Assembly (NCBI GenBank): GCA_037178625.1
Contig: CM074129.1
Coordinates: forward strand, 3,472,001-3,536,000
Origin: Skeletonema tropicum
Lineage: Eukaryota; Bacillariophyta; Thalassiosirophyceae; Thalassiosirales; Thalassiosiraceae
Direction: 5' to 3'
Length of the DNA: 64,000 nt
Shown here: positions 11,045 to 22,305 of the stretch, in pieces
Numbering within the stretch: the first letter of the stretch is position 1
How the letters are laid out: each line of letters opens with the position of its first letter
Notes under the pieces: model-generated
Seen by the model: only the letters and a program-made list of their open reading frames with translations
Databases searched by the model: none
Told to the model about the DNA's origin: nothing
Made by a program: the position numbers and the translations under genes

Positions 11045-12946
11045 TTAATACCGATCCCGCTTTTTGTGCTTTCGACGATGATGTCTATCATCATCATCTG
11101 AATACTCACGGCGATGTTTCTCACTTTTCCTTGAATGACGATGCTTGTGGTGCTTCTTTTTTCGATCTCTATCACGACTTCGGCTTCGACTACGATGCTT
11201 TCTCTCTTGTCTGTGTCGGTGCTTGTGTTTTTTCCTCCGCCGACCATCATATGAATCACTTGGCCGGCTTCTGCTTCTACTATAACTGCGGCTCCTACTC
11301 CGACTTCTGCTTGGCCTTCGTTTCTCGTCGCGGCATCGGCTTGGGCTCGGGCTTTTGGAAAAGCTACGGCGATTGTCATAATCTGACCTAGGACGGTAAT
11401 CAGCTACAACATCTTTGGGTCGTGCCCTTCGACCAAAGTCATCAACATCTTCTGCAGATTGATCAGTATGTCTAGGTCTAGGTGGCATCTTTGCCTGTTC
11501 TTGGTAATGACCACGATTCATTGGCCCACCACGACCTACGAATCCCCTTCCTCTATCTCCTCTACCACCCCTGCCTCTTCCTCTACTACCACCACCACCG
11601 CGATAGCCTCCTCCCCCATCAGTAAATCCTCTATCAATACCACCACTCCGGTCACCTTGGCGATACTTTTGATATTTGGACCATACCTTAGCGACACTCT
11701 GCGAAAAATCTACACGTATCCTTCGGTCATCAACTAAAGCATTATTCATCTTCAAATATGCCTCATTGCATGATTCGTTCGTTGAAAATTCAACAAATGC
11801 ATATTGTAGACTAGCACCAGTATCAGGATCACGAATAATTTCTGCCTTGGCTGATGAATCAAAGCGAGCGAAAATCAGTTCCAAATCTTCATCAGTCGTC
11901 ACCGGATTAAGTTTGCACACAAAAAGGACGTTTTCAGGAGCTTTGATTTCAGCACTGGGTAGGTCACCAAGCATTTCAAGCATAACTGCGCGACTTTTAT
12001 CTTGTCGTTTCTTCCATTCCTCCTCCTGCTTCTCTTGTATTTCTAATCGTTTTTGCCTCGTTGCCTCGTCCTCTTCTTCGTCCTCTTCATATTCCTGCGA
12101 TTCATCCCAACCCGCAGTTGCAAATAGGGTTGTATCATCAGCTTGTATCCGCGTGGAGACTACTTCTTCGGGTGGTTTGTCATACTTTGGTGATCGAGGT
12201 GCAAGTGGATAACCCTCAATGAGATCATCATCTCCTATTTTGTTATTGTTGGACGTGTCAATTGTAACTCCTCTCGATCTCAATAGATCATCCATCCCTG
12301 ATGGATCATCCTCAAATGGATCATATATTACCAAGGCTCGTTGTATTCTAATATCAGCAAAGGGTCGTCCGTCATCATCACAATAAGCTCTATTTAGCTT
12401 GGATAGAATATTTTGTGTATCTTCAGCTACAGTTCCCAAAGAGAAGTAGCGAACTGAATTATTGTTTTCTCGGTCTTCTGAATCTGTACTGCTATTCTTC
12501 CCATACGCCAAATCACTCAAACCATTTTTTTCCGATAGAGTTATCAAAAATTGAGAGCCAATTGTATGCGGAACATTTCCCATCTCCATTGCAACCACCA
12601 CACCCTTTTGATTCAATTCATTGGATGATAGAAGTCTCCCCTGACTCTGCAAAAACCGACGTTGACTTTTTGTAACATCCGGAGGTTGTTGCTGCCTACT
12701 TCGCCCCACCGAATCATCTAAGCTTTGATAGGCATCAATGAGGCCATAAATGGAGCAACCGCCAGTGCCATCTCCTTTTGGATCACCCATCTGGCAGTAC
12801 TTGCCCGGTAGCACATTGTAGAGCAACGTGTTGGTATAATATCGTGCCTTGGCCAATTTCAATATATTTTTACTGAGAGATGGCGAACCCTTTATGTCTA
12901 GATCGAGAACAAGGTCCCCGAATGTTGTCTCTAGCAAAATCGACAT
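11045..12946 (-). CDS. PPIL4: PPIL4-type cyclophilin with RRM and RS tail
   Basis: This is a nuclear peptidyl-prolyl isomerase of the splicing machinery. I chose the ATG at 12946 (protein starts MSILLETTFGDLVLDLD) because it matches the conserved start of this family; a frame 4 codons longer exists. The product has 633 aa. Residues about 1-215 form the cyclophilin domain, with CQMGDPKGDGTGG and an IGSQFLITL segment. Residues about 335-425 form an RRM with RNP2 LFVCKLN and RNP1 YAFVEF. A Glu-rich linker (about 285-320) precedes the RRM. An RGG-like stretch (about 450-480) and a long Arg/Ser-Lys/His tail follow, ending in KKRDRY. Domain order matches animal and plant PPIL4. Several active-site positions of canonical cyclophilins look altered, as is known for this family, so catalysis is uncertain. 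Confidence 0.9.
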   Translation of the reverse strand: MSILLETTFGDLVLDLDIKGSPSLSKNILKLAKARYYTNTLLYNVLPGKYCQMGDPKGDGTGGCSIYGLIDAYQSLDDSVGRSRQQQPPDVTKSQRRFLQSQGRLLSSNELNQKGVVVAMEMGNVPHTIGSQFLITLSEKNGLSDLAYGKNSSTDSEDRENNNSVRYFSLGTVAEDTQNILSKLNRAYCDDDGRPFADIRIQRALVIYDPFEDDPSGMDDLLRSRGVTIDTSNNNKIGDDDLIEGYPLAPRSPKYDKPPEEVVSTRIQADDTTLFATAGWDESQEYEEDEEEDEATRQKRLEIQEKQEEEWKKRQDKSRAVMLEMLGDLPSAEIKAPENVLFVCKLNPVTTDEDLELIFARFDSSAKAEIIRDPDTGASLQYAFVEFSTNESCNEAYLKMNNALVDDRRIRVDFSQSVAKVWSKYQKYRQGDRSGGIDRGFTDGGGGYRGGGGSRGRGRGGRGDRGRGFVGRGGPMNRGHYQEQAKMPPRPRHTDQSAEDVDDFGRRARPKDVVADYRPRSDYDNRRSFSKSPSPSRCRDEKRRPSRSRSRSRSYSRSRSRPSDSYDGRRRKKHKHRHRQERKHRSRSRSRDRDRKKKHHKHRHSRKSEKHRREYSDDDDRHHRRKHKKRDRY

Positions 12947-13009
12947 GGTCCACCACAACTCTTCATCTTATCATTGAAGATGTTGTGCGCTCGCTTCAGT
13001 CTGTGGACT

Positions 13010-13055
13010 GGGCGGGCTGGGCGGGGGTGAGGGTGTCGGGGGTCGGGGTCGGGGG
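13010..13055 (+). other. G-rich tract upstream of PPIL4 (quadruplex-capable)
   Basis: About eight runs of three to five G lie within 46 bases on the plus strand, only some 60-110 bp upstream of the PPIL4 start. The spacing (1-7 bases) fits the usual G-quadruplex rule. The surrounding DNA is not G-rich. Confidence 0.6.
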
Positions 13056-13257
13056 AAAGGAGAAAGACCGGACTGACAGGTAGTTTACCGATTGGCGTGC
13101 GGCGGCAGGGCAAGCTTCTCCCGGCTTTCGTGCTTCCGCTCTCTTCTCTCTCACTCTCAGAGCTCGCACTACTGTAAGAATAAGTTCTTGTTTTCTGTCA
13201 AAATCTGCTAAGCTGCTATTTCTATTTCTATGAACTTTCTTATTACTTTTAGATGAC

Positions 13258-13980
13258 TTATGAACTCTTCACTGCATCGTTTCGATCTCCGCATTTGATT
13301 GGTAACCCAACATGTCGAGAATTGGTACGTAGTTCTTTGTTGGCCTTGAATCGTTGCTCGAAGCGAATGAGATTCTGAGGGACGTTGAAGCTGCGTTCCA
13401 GGTCTAAGGTTTTCATCAGATAGAGTCCAGCTAGTGTTCTCACCCTCGACAAGACAACGTAGACCCAGTTCACGATCGATAATTCCAGTCATTGACGATG
13501 AGGACGTCTTTGAACATCCCCTGCAGCTTGTGGCCTGTTGTTGCTATGTTAGAGTTGACAGGAACCTGTTTGACCTTGGCGTTGCCTATGGTTGTAGTTA
13601 TTGTTTCAGTCAGAGGGAACTTGATTGTGGCTGAGAATTCTTGTGGTTTGAGCTTGAAGGTCCGTGCTTTGGTGCTTGTGGTTGGGTAATGCTCGAACTC
13701 CACTCACCCGATGTCGTCAACCGACACAGTCCATACCTTCTTTCCATCCCAATTTTTCCACCTCCTCTCCCGCCCATCCTTTTTGAGTTTGAGTTTCAAG
13801 CACTTGCGAAGAGTCCCGTTGCCTCGCCCTTGATCAAGATCCTCATTCCTTATGCACATATGGTGGGATCCGGGGTAGATGCGTAGTGCAGGCTCGATTT
13901 TAGCTCCATTTGCTCCCCCCACTCCATCAGAGGACACCATCAAGTCATAGACTGGACCTCGGTTCTTGCTCGTCATCGCT
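13258..13980 (-). pseudogene. Pif1-like helicase, broken C-terminal remnant
   Basis: Read on the minus strand in pieces, this encodes the last third of a Pif1/Helitron-type SF1 helicase. First comes a segment with HHMCIRNEDLDQGRGNGTL. An in-frame TGA follows near 13706, right before VEFEHYP. Then comes NIATTGHKLQGM (helicase motif V). A frameshift near 13456 follows, and last comes WVYVVLSRVRTLAGLYL (motif VI) with LDLERSFNVP. Walker A and B are absent. Related full-length genes are, from memory, common in diatoms, where these segments run on without interruption, so I infer a dead fragment. The in-frame TGA sits in a GGTGAGT context that could serve as an intron donor, but no intron explains the second break. 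It may derive from a mobile element, but no element ends were found. Confidence 0.75.
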
Positions 13981-14909
13981 CTGTCCTTCTCTGCATGCAC
14001 TCAAGGGATACTTGAGGTTGAGGAGGTTCCTTTCATCAAACACAACAGACAGACTGTGGGTGTTGTGACACTTTAAACTATCTCTAGACAACCATGCGAA
14101 AAACCCACACGATGCAATGTGGCAGCAAGCAAGCTCGCTCGGACCAGGGGATGACGGAAAAGTGGGGATAGAGTCCGGACACCCGCTTGCCTGTCCATCA
14201 CCCCAAAATAGAGCTTTCTGAAGTGAAAGTTGTGAATGAGATTTTGCAAATTCAAATACCGGTCAACGTCTCTGCGTGGGATGGATGGTTGTGCCCACGT
14301 ACATATAATGTTACACACTCTATCTACTTCATTAGAGCTCCTCAGATTTCCGGAATAAGCCTAAGCTTGACAATAGTCGAAGCTTGGATAGGTACTTGCC
14401 TTAGATGCTCTAGAGAGAGGATACCTATTCTTTCTTCATTTTCTCTCTCCTTTTCATTAGCTTTCATTACTGCTTCAATCACTCAGAAGCAAGCACAAAC
14501 AGTCGCATAAATTTAGCAACCAGCTACTTCCAACAAGTACACAGTCACTATCATCTCCGTTATCATCATTAACAACACTGCAACAACAGCTACCATGGCA
14601 TTCTCACTGAAAAAGGTCCGATACTTAAATATTTATTCCGGCGCAAGTGAAGTACTCGTTTTCTTTTTTACAGGGGCTTTCTCACCCTCTCGAAGGAGTC
14701 TTTTTTGTGTCTGTTGCTTGTCTCAAAGGAAAGTGTTGGCCTGCTGCCTGCTGCCTCGATTTGATTCTGCTTCTGCTTTTATCGTATCGATCTCCGCCCA
14801 TTAAGAATAAGATCAATTTTTACAAACATTGCCTTGTGTCATGCTCTATTACTATTACCAAAACACATGTCTCTATACTCCTACTGTTATCATAAGCACA
14901 TAATATTGT
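13981..14909. other. Intergenic with a possible orphan gene start
   Basis: No full gene is seen. Bases 14460-14594 read like a plus-strand untranslated leader (C/A-rich, CAACAACAGCTACC just before an ATG at 14595), followed by MAFSLKK. The frame runs on for 69 codons without recognisable protein features. From about 14690 the DNA becomes the 3' flank of the duplicated ATPase block, so a gene start may have been cut off by that block. Confidence 0.35.
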
Positions 14910-17900
14910 TTACATTGAGTTAAGCCGTTTAACCTTTTCAATACAGCCCCACTCTTCGTAACATGCCCTTGAGCGATCAATATGATATTTCTCCCAATTA
15001 TCATCTCCTTGGGCTTTGAAGTATGAGCTTGCCAACTCGTGTGCTAAAGCTCTGTCTTGTAGGAATCCATTCCTACTTGATGTAGTGATTGCAGCAATGA
15101 ACTTCTCTTCAGCCTTATTCTTCTTTCCATTTAGCACAGCAAGCTCCGCTTCTAGGATGTATAGATAATGAACGACATTCACATTGCCATTCTTCGCCCA
15201 ACCGCGAATGATCTGAATTGTTCTGTGTGCAGATTTCTTCATTTGTCTCTTCTTCCATCCAGATGCAGATTGTGCTGCTTTCAGATAGGTCAGCGCTTCC
15301 AAGAAAGTGTAGCGCAACGAAGTAAATGCGCCAGATAGGATCTGACGAGCATTGTCCCCCACCTTTTGAACCAAGTTAATAGCGTCACTCCACTGTTGGA
15401 AGTAGACAAATATTTCTAGCTCCATAACGTTCACAGTAGCACTGAGAGCGACATTGCCAGCTGATTTTGCGGAGGCCAATATAGAGCCAAAAATCTTTTC
15501 ACCAGCTTCAACATCGATGCCACGGAGCTTCTTCACTGTTATCAGAGTATTAATGATGTATGACTTACTCATGTCTTGTTTGAGTTGTGTCAACACTGGA
15601 AAAGTCGCTTCCAGTTCTTTCTGAATGCTATCTAGTGGTCGACCTAGATAGTATAGGTGACTACTACGAGCAGAAAGACACCAACAAGCTCTCTCACTTT
15701 CGCCAGTCTCTAGTCCAATCTGGTACCCCTTCAGTAATGGATCAACAGTATCCTGGAGGGGAGATACCCAGTGATAGCATAAAGTCTCTGTAACAAATAG
15801 TGTTTGAACAGCGCTTCTCCGCATGCCGTGCTTTTCAACGATCAGTTCTGCTGCCTTGGCCATCTCAATACCCTCCTGTGGTTTGCCAAAAAGTCCACAG
15901 AGCAACATACCAAGTCCAGCGAAACCAAACGACGATGAAGAATCTAAGCCGTGCTTTAGAGAAGTAGTGACCATATGAAAGATGATCAGTGGAAGCATTG
16001 TCGGCTCAACGTGATAAATTGATGAACCAACCAGCTCGTTCATCCTTTGCCCCATTTCGTATCTTTCGTCGTCGAGCGTAGGCAAGTTAGCAATATCTGC
16101 AGCTATTTTGTTCTTTAACAACTTCCTCACTCGAAAGTATTCTCTGATAATGGCGAATTTGGATACTGGCTTCTTCTTTAGAGTAGGCAAGCCGAGCTGA
16201 CGTCTGAAATCAAGAGCTACATTAATGCACTCATCGTACTTTTCTGCTGACAATAATGACCTCACTTTGATATCTGATACTCTAAATTTTTCTGTCACAT
16301 CAATATCGTTGCTCAACACCTCTTCAATCAGCTCATTCATTGAGTCGAAATCACCTGTCACGTAACACACGTTCGCTCCATGGCTGCACAAATCCAGCAT
16401 TGTAGTATGGTCTCCTTCCCAGCCCCTTGACCCAAGCGCCTCACGACCTGCCTTGAGGTAAACCTTGGCTGCGTCGAATGCGGCATTTTCGGATGCTTTG
16501 ATTCCAGCTTTTAGATTCATTCTTGCCAACTCATCATGTTCATTGTCAGTGATATTAGATGATGCAAAGTTCAGTAGACCCACCACCTCAAAGAGGCTAG
16601 CCTCGAGTTCTTCTGGAGAGAGACTCTGCAACAACATGCTGCCAATCCGTGCACGGAATGAGTCCCTTTGGTCTGGACAAATGAGCTCAAAGGCTGCTGA
16701 TTGTATCTGATCGTGCATGAAATGGCACTCTTCGTCATCCACTTCACAAAGACCCTCTATCTCTAATTCTTCAATCGAACTTGCGTATGAAGAATCGGTA
16801 CCATCTCGATCTTTGCACAAATAGTTCAGATCTGTCGAGAGAAGAGAAGTGGAGGAGCTTTCTATTTTTGTATCAGCACCAGAAACTGATCGCTTTGAGG
16901 CCGTCATCGACAATCTCATCTCTGCCTGCGAGATATTTTTCATGACCTCTAATACAGCCGATAACCGGAAAGTAGCACCAAGACAAGAGGCTGCCATAAG
17001 AATCCTCTGCGTGTCTTCCCGCAAACGATTCATCTTCTTCAAAAGGACAGATGCCACATTCTCGGTGACTATCCTTGACTTCACTGCATCATCGTCCCAA
17101 GTCCACTTCAACACACCAAAATTGTACTGTAAGAGCTTTTCATCATGAAGAGATCTCAGAAACATCAAAACGAAGAAGGGATTGCCGTCTGTCTTTTCGT
17201 GTATCGTTTTTGCCAATGAATTGACTTTGATGTCGTCCTCCTCCATTCCCAAGGCCTCAGCAACAAGAGGTATGACATTATTTACATCAAGATTGCCAAT
17301 CTTTACCTTCGTGATTGACACATTCATTTGTTCCAGATCTCGAATGTGGAGTACAAGGGGGTGATGACTGTGGTGATCAAGAGAAGTCTTATTGTAAGAA
17401 GCTGATAGAATATGCAAGGGACATTAGACATGAATACATCGCAATCATCACATACTGTAGTACTTCGTCTTCGCGGTAAGCACCAATAATCAAGAGACTT
17501 GGAATCTCTCCATCCGATACGATGCTCTTTAATAGCTCTAACGTTGCTGTGTCGCTCCATTGTAAATCATCAATAAATAAGATAGCACCTTTCAAGCCTG
17601 AGCAAATAATTTTCAATAGTCGTCTGATTGCAAAGTGCATTTGTGCGATTGATTCTTTACCGGCCAGGAGATTGAAAGTGCCGCCCAGTCTACCGGAGGC
17701 ACTCCTAGCAAGCGCTCCTGCATCTACCCCTGATGTAGAACATAATGATGATCTTTGAACTCCCAACCCCAGTAATTCTGCACATCCGGGCAACACACGA
17801 CGTAGTTGTTCTACATCCTCTTCGTCAAACTCGTCTCGAATCTTATCTCGTATCAATGTCGCGATAGACAAACCTGTCTTCTCATTACTCTCTACCGTAA

Positions 17901-18354
17901 TATGCCTGGCAAGACTAGTCATGGCATCGGAGAATGCTGAGAGTGGCCTCAGCAACTTCTCATCAAATTTTCCAGATGCAAAAGCGTATCCATTTTTGGC
18001 GGCAGGTTCTCCTAAGCCTTTGCGTATAAGAGCAGATTTGCCTGTACCAGATGTTCCAGAGACTAATATTAGATTGCTGTTGGTAGATTGTTTGTTAGGG
18101 TTGGGTTCATCGACATGTCTTCCAGTATTTCGAGCAGCATCTTCTTTGTTATCATCATTCTTCTTAATCGACTCCCGAAATTTGCTCCGTAACAATTTGA
18201 TATCATCATCTCGTCCATGTAATTGCATATTCGATAGGCGGAGCTGGGCAATATTGGCTGCTTGTTTATTGATCTTTTGACTAGTTATGGCGGCCGTGAC
18301 GACAATGTCGGCTAGTTGCTGCGTTGAAGAAATGGGTCCGGCGTTGGTGCTCAT
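14910..18354 (-). CDS. STAND-like ATPase with helical-repeat C-terminus, copy B (intact)
   Basis: Exons are 18354 down to 17456 and 17367 down to 14910. An 88-bp intron (GTATGT to CAG) joins ...REDEVL to HHHPLVLHIRDLEQ, giving 1118 aa. Walker A is at about residues 100-107 (GTSGTGKS), Walker B at about 257-262 (ILFIDD, then LQWSD). This signature belongs to large regulatory ATPases that sense a ligand and are often joined to kinase or cyclase modules; here no output domain is visible. Residues after about 330 are helical, TPR-like: KAGIKASENAAFDAAKVYLKAG is typical of solenoid repeats, and the end reads RALAHELASSYF. The first ATG gives the N-terminus MSTNAGPISS; a longer start is not supported. 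The C-terminal half is nearly identical to copy A, which carries a frameshift, so B is probably the working copy. Target and pathway are unknown. Confidence 0.8.
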
Positions 18355-21124
18355 CGTACTCTGCTTTCATTTCCAGTACTAGTACCATTAACAAACTGCT
18401 TTCGCTGTGAGAGGTTGTGTCTCTAGAGATAGAATGTGAAGGGGAGAAGTGTAAGTATGTGGACAATTAACGGCTATCTCTAGCAACGCGAAAAAAAGAA
18501 ATAGCAACATGAACATACTGTCCTTTTGAGTTCAGTTTGCAAGTCGACTTTAATGTCGGGCTGATGATGGCACGTAAGATATCGATAGTGGCCAAGGGAT
18601 AAGATTGCCACTGCAAGTAATGTCAAAACCCTTCTAGTTACTGTGTTATTGAGGGTCGTAGGGAGCCATTTTTCACCTGGCATGGTTTGTCATTTTGTCG
18701 CCCAGTTTGATGGAATGTGAGTGCCGTATGTACGTAGGACCTAGTATTACATAAAACGGTACTGGTTTTTATCGGAAGCCACACTCGATTGACACAACTT
18801 AACCAGAAGATGCCCACACCCCGGATCCACCCCGGGTGGCGTCTTTACCACGTAACTATGTCAATAATAGGTCGATTCTTTTGGTTCAAAGACCACCAAC
18901 CTTCCATTTAGTTAGTTTAGAATGCCTCTGCAACGTGACATGGTGGTATTCCGACCATTCTCCAAGATATTGGGGGTACTAATTCAGTAGCACTGGCATC
19001 GTCGGCCCGGGGTGCTCGGCCATCACGCATCACACACTAACAAAAAACATCTCCTCCATGACGAATCCGACGGCAAACCATGCTACTATTGGGCCAACAT
19101 TCCCAAAATCAACATAAACAACAACGTGCCTGACCCCATTTTTTATGTAGATTCCGATTCTGTAAGCGGTGGCGGCCGAATCGGCGTCGTTGTGATGGTA
19201 TACGGCTCTAACCGCCAGAGACACAAAATCTGCACATGCCGGGCAACATCATGACATACTCATATTTAATAGATTTCGGTTATTTAATAGCCATGGTGCA
19301 TTGCAGACACCTTCTGAATACTATGATGATTGATTATTATTATCAGTTTTATTGATTACATACAAATTAGACGTAATAATTGAGTAGTAGGTCAAATCAT
19401 CCGCTGTTGCTTTGATCCCATCGGGTAGGAATGGTGCTGTTAGGAGTCATATGATACCCTGAAACCACTGTATAATGCTCGCAACAGATGGCTATTGGTG
19501 TTGTGTGGTGAAAAGGCCCCCAACTTGCAGGATGAATACACTTAATATCACTTCAAATACTCGTGTATGTGATTGCATTCGGCTCTTCATTTTCCACCAA
19601 AATATGCTACATTTCAACCAGTCCAATAATGTCGTAGCCGCAATGAAATAGAGATATCTACACCAACCACGTTGATTGCTATATTATAGTCATCACCTCA
19701 CAGACTTTTGGCACCCTCTCATTTCATTTTCTGTCAGATATATGCATTCTCCTTATTGATGTATTTTGTGGAAATTATCAATTTTCAACTACTGTATTCA
19801 CCATGCCACTACATGCGCCATAGAACGCCCCGACACACTCTAGAGGGGATCGATCGCCGCTTAATAGAATATAGATGGCGTCTGCAAACCAGTTCAGTGG
19901 CAGAGCAGCTTCAACTATTCATCTGAAGACCATATTGGAAGTGCATCATCACACCGATGTCAAAGCGCAATTTTCCGGCACCTCTACTTTGGTGTCATAA
20001 TAAGTAGCGATGGCGTGGATCGATGTCCACCTGAGGACACCACTTCATAGAAAGGCTATTGGAGAGAGAGTTGCTGCAGTTGGGCTGTCTAATTTTATGT
20101 GTAGCTAGTGTTGTTGATGTCGGCACGTACGGGGTCGAGGTGCGCCATGGTGATCGCTGGTGATTTTTTTCATTATCCCCTGGGCATCATTCAAATGACG
20201 TTCGGCTCTCAATTATACGATGTAAATGCATTGGCGAAGTCATGTGTGTCATTTTTGTCGGAGGGAAGTTTCAATACTATCGCACTCAGCTCTGCACTCA
20301 ATCTGCACCTGCACTCTCGATACTCAATGAAAGCAACAAGTAGAGACGTGGACGATATGATCGAGTGATGTTTATTGGAACTGAGCGTGACGTACACACT
20401 TGTTGAGTGGATCTCAAGAGGGATAGCATAAGATCAAGCTAGCAGTGGAATTGAACTTATTATTTACATCTGACAAACATGAGACACATTATCTAAAGAC
20501 TCATTCCTACGACCTATGAAGACGAAAACGCCAATTCCCAATCATCCCGTCTCTCCATCTCTAGAGAGAGAGGCGGCAAATAATGTGCCATAAGACACGC
20601 GACGGCGATGGTCGCAACTTGAGAGAAGGCCCTGCTCGACTGCTCAAACTAAACTTGCCGTATTTGTTCCTCGCTAGTGAAGGCCTTCCGTCAAGAGTCT
20701 CTGCTTGGTCCGAGTTGCGGTGGATGTATGGACGCTGGCGGTGTAGCTTGCGATACGCCTTGCGAAGAGAGTGCCTCTATATGAACTACAAAGCACTGTT
20801 TTTAGAGATAGGAAACAAAACAAAGATTCATTAGAGAGAGTTGGTACAAAGAGACATCAGACAAACAAAACAAAGATTTAAAAATGTTGGTGGAGATGCT
20901 TTTCATCGAGATCGAACGGTAGTTTAGCGACGGATTTATGGTCTAGCAAACCCTAAAGGAACTGTGCCAATCTTTCCCTGAGGAGGACGGACACTCTGTT
21001 TAAGCCTCTCAGCACCTCCGAAGGCCGCCGTGACCAACCTTGGAAACCAACCGTTACTATCTCTCTCGGAACCCCAAATCGAGTACACCCGAAGGCGTAA
21101 AGAAAAGCAGGGCCAATTTAATTA
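18355..21124. other. Gene-poor stretch, no gene supported
   Basis: About 2.8 kb contain only short open frames with no recognisable domain. One small direct repeat (AACAAAACAAAGATT at about 20813 and 20866) is visible. No transposon ends, tRNA or rRNA were found. The first few hundred bases are presumably the promoter of ATPase copy B. Confidence 0.5.
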
Positions 21125-21303
21125 ATCGCCGGCATTCCTCGGCGATGGGCCTTATTTGTATAGCACCGGCTTTGCCTCGGTGCTGGGACTGAGCCCTGGG
21201 CCAATTTGTAAAGCACCGGCTTCCACGGTGCTGGGCCAATTTGTATAGCACCGGCTTCCACGGTTCTGGGCCAATTTGTATAGCGCCGGCTTTCCTCGGC
21301 GCT
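21125..21303. repeat. Tandem hairpin repeat with covarying stems
   Basis: Five units start at 21125, 21162, 21212, 21247 and 21282. Each has a 7-base arm, a 7-9-base loop (GCTTCCA or similar) and the complementary arm, and most are joined by GGGCCAATTTGTAT. Arms are ATCGCCG/CGGCGAT, AGCACCG/CGGTGCT (twice), AGCACCG/CGGTTCT (one mismatch) and AGCGCCG/CGGCGCT. Two stem positions change on both sides together, so pairing has been kept. The units lie inside a minus-strand ORF (21057-21365) that I consider chance. Confidence 0.85.
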
Positions 21304-21977
21304 GAAGTTGTTGCTCGATCAGCCATTAAAACCGGACAGGGGATCATGAATCGGTTGTAACTCACCTGTAATCATCGGTCATCGGCTGCAGTCGTTAGCG
21401 GCGGAGCCTGCGTCAAGGCGGCGGCGATGCTTGCGGGTGAACGCTGTTGGGAGGCGGCGGTAGTATAGCAAGCGGCCGGCGAGCGAAGAGCGGAGAATCG
21501 GCCGACATGGTGGTTTGGTAGTGAATGATGTTGACAGTTTGCTTGATGAAAAATTATGAGCTCTGCAAGCAGCGGCAAGTGGCTTGAGACAGCAATTTGC
21601 CATCCATGATTGAATGAATGGCTGTGAGAGCTCTTCATGATGCCGTCTGTCGGCATGATTGAATGAAAGCTTTGAGAGCTTTTGGTCGGCATGATTGAAT
21701 TAACGGCAGAAGAGATGCGGTTCGGTCGTTGATTTTTTGTGAGCGATTTTGGTGGACAATTCGAGTACCGAGTGATAATGAAGTTCAAGTTGGTACGAGA
21801 AAAGAAGTCTTGGTCTTACTTAAGTAAGTATCTACTTTACATATATTTATCATGCGACAGCAAATGAAAGCCAAACGCACATTCGTAGCTGCTATTACAC
21901 GAGACGTACACATTCTGCAGCTTTTTTGTAGAAGGAGGTATTTTGTATCTCGGGCCTGATCAAAATGGCAGCAATCT
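21304..21977. other. No supported gene; short direct repeats
   Basis: A minus-strand frame of 138 codons (21372-21788) has no recognised features and biased composition. The word CATGATTGAAT occurs three times between 21604 and 21700 with GAGAGCT-type spacers, a small degenerate tandem repeat. Confidence 0.4.
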
Positions 21978-22158
21978 CTTTACCTTCGTGATTGACACAT
22001 TCATTTGTTCCAGATCTCGAATGTGGAGTACAAGGGGGTGATGACTGTGGTGATCAAGAGAAGTCTTATTGTAAGAAGCTGATAGAATATGCAAGGGACA
22101 TTGGACATGAATACATCGCAATCATCACATACTGTGGTACTTCGTCTTCGCGGTAAGC
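21978..22158 (-). repeat. 181-bp fragment of the ATPase gene, copy C, including its intron
   Basis: This matches 17301-17481 of ATPase copy B over 181 bp with two differences by eye. It includes the end of exon 1, the whole 88-bp intron and the start of exon 2. Because the intron is kept, it arose from DNA, not from a processed transcript. At one differing site it reads CCA (Pro) like copy A, whereas B reads CTA, so it was copied before B changed or comes from another family member. Confidence 0.85.
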
Positions 22159-22305
22159 TCTTGATTAATCGTCCTAAACACTATTGTCTGCTTATACAAA
22201 ATTATTACCTGGACCATTGTTAAGATGATCCTACTTGCCCTACTTGTAGTACTATTCAATGCGTGCATTACGCTCCCATAGTCTAGTTTCCCCTTTGCCA
22301 TGACT

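Noticed and set aside
1007..18354. Copies A and B as an assembly duplication of one gene
   Set aside because: The introns, the N-terminal halves and the flanking genes differ, so they are true paralogs.
21125..21303. Possible CRISPR array
   Set aside because: Units are hairpins with irregular spacing (35-50 bp) and the spacers are themselves conserved; nuclear eukaryotic context.
21372..21788. 138-codon minus-strand open frame
   Set aside because: No domain, repeat-derived composition and no splice or promoter support.
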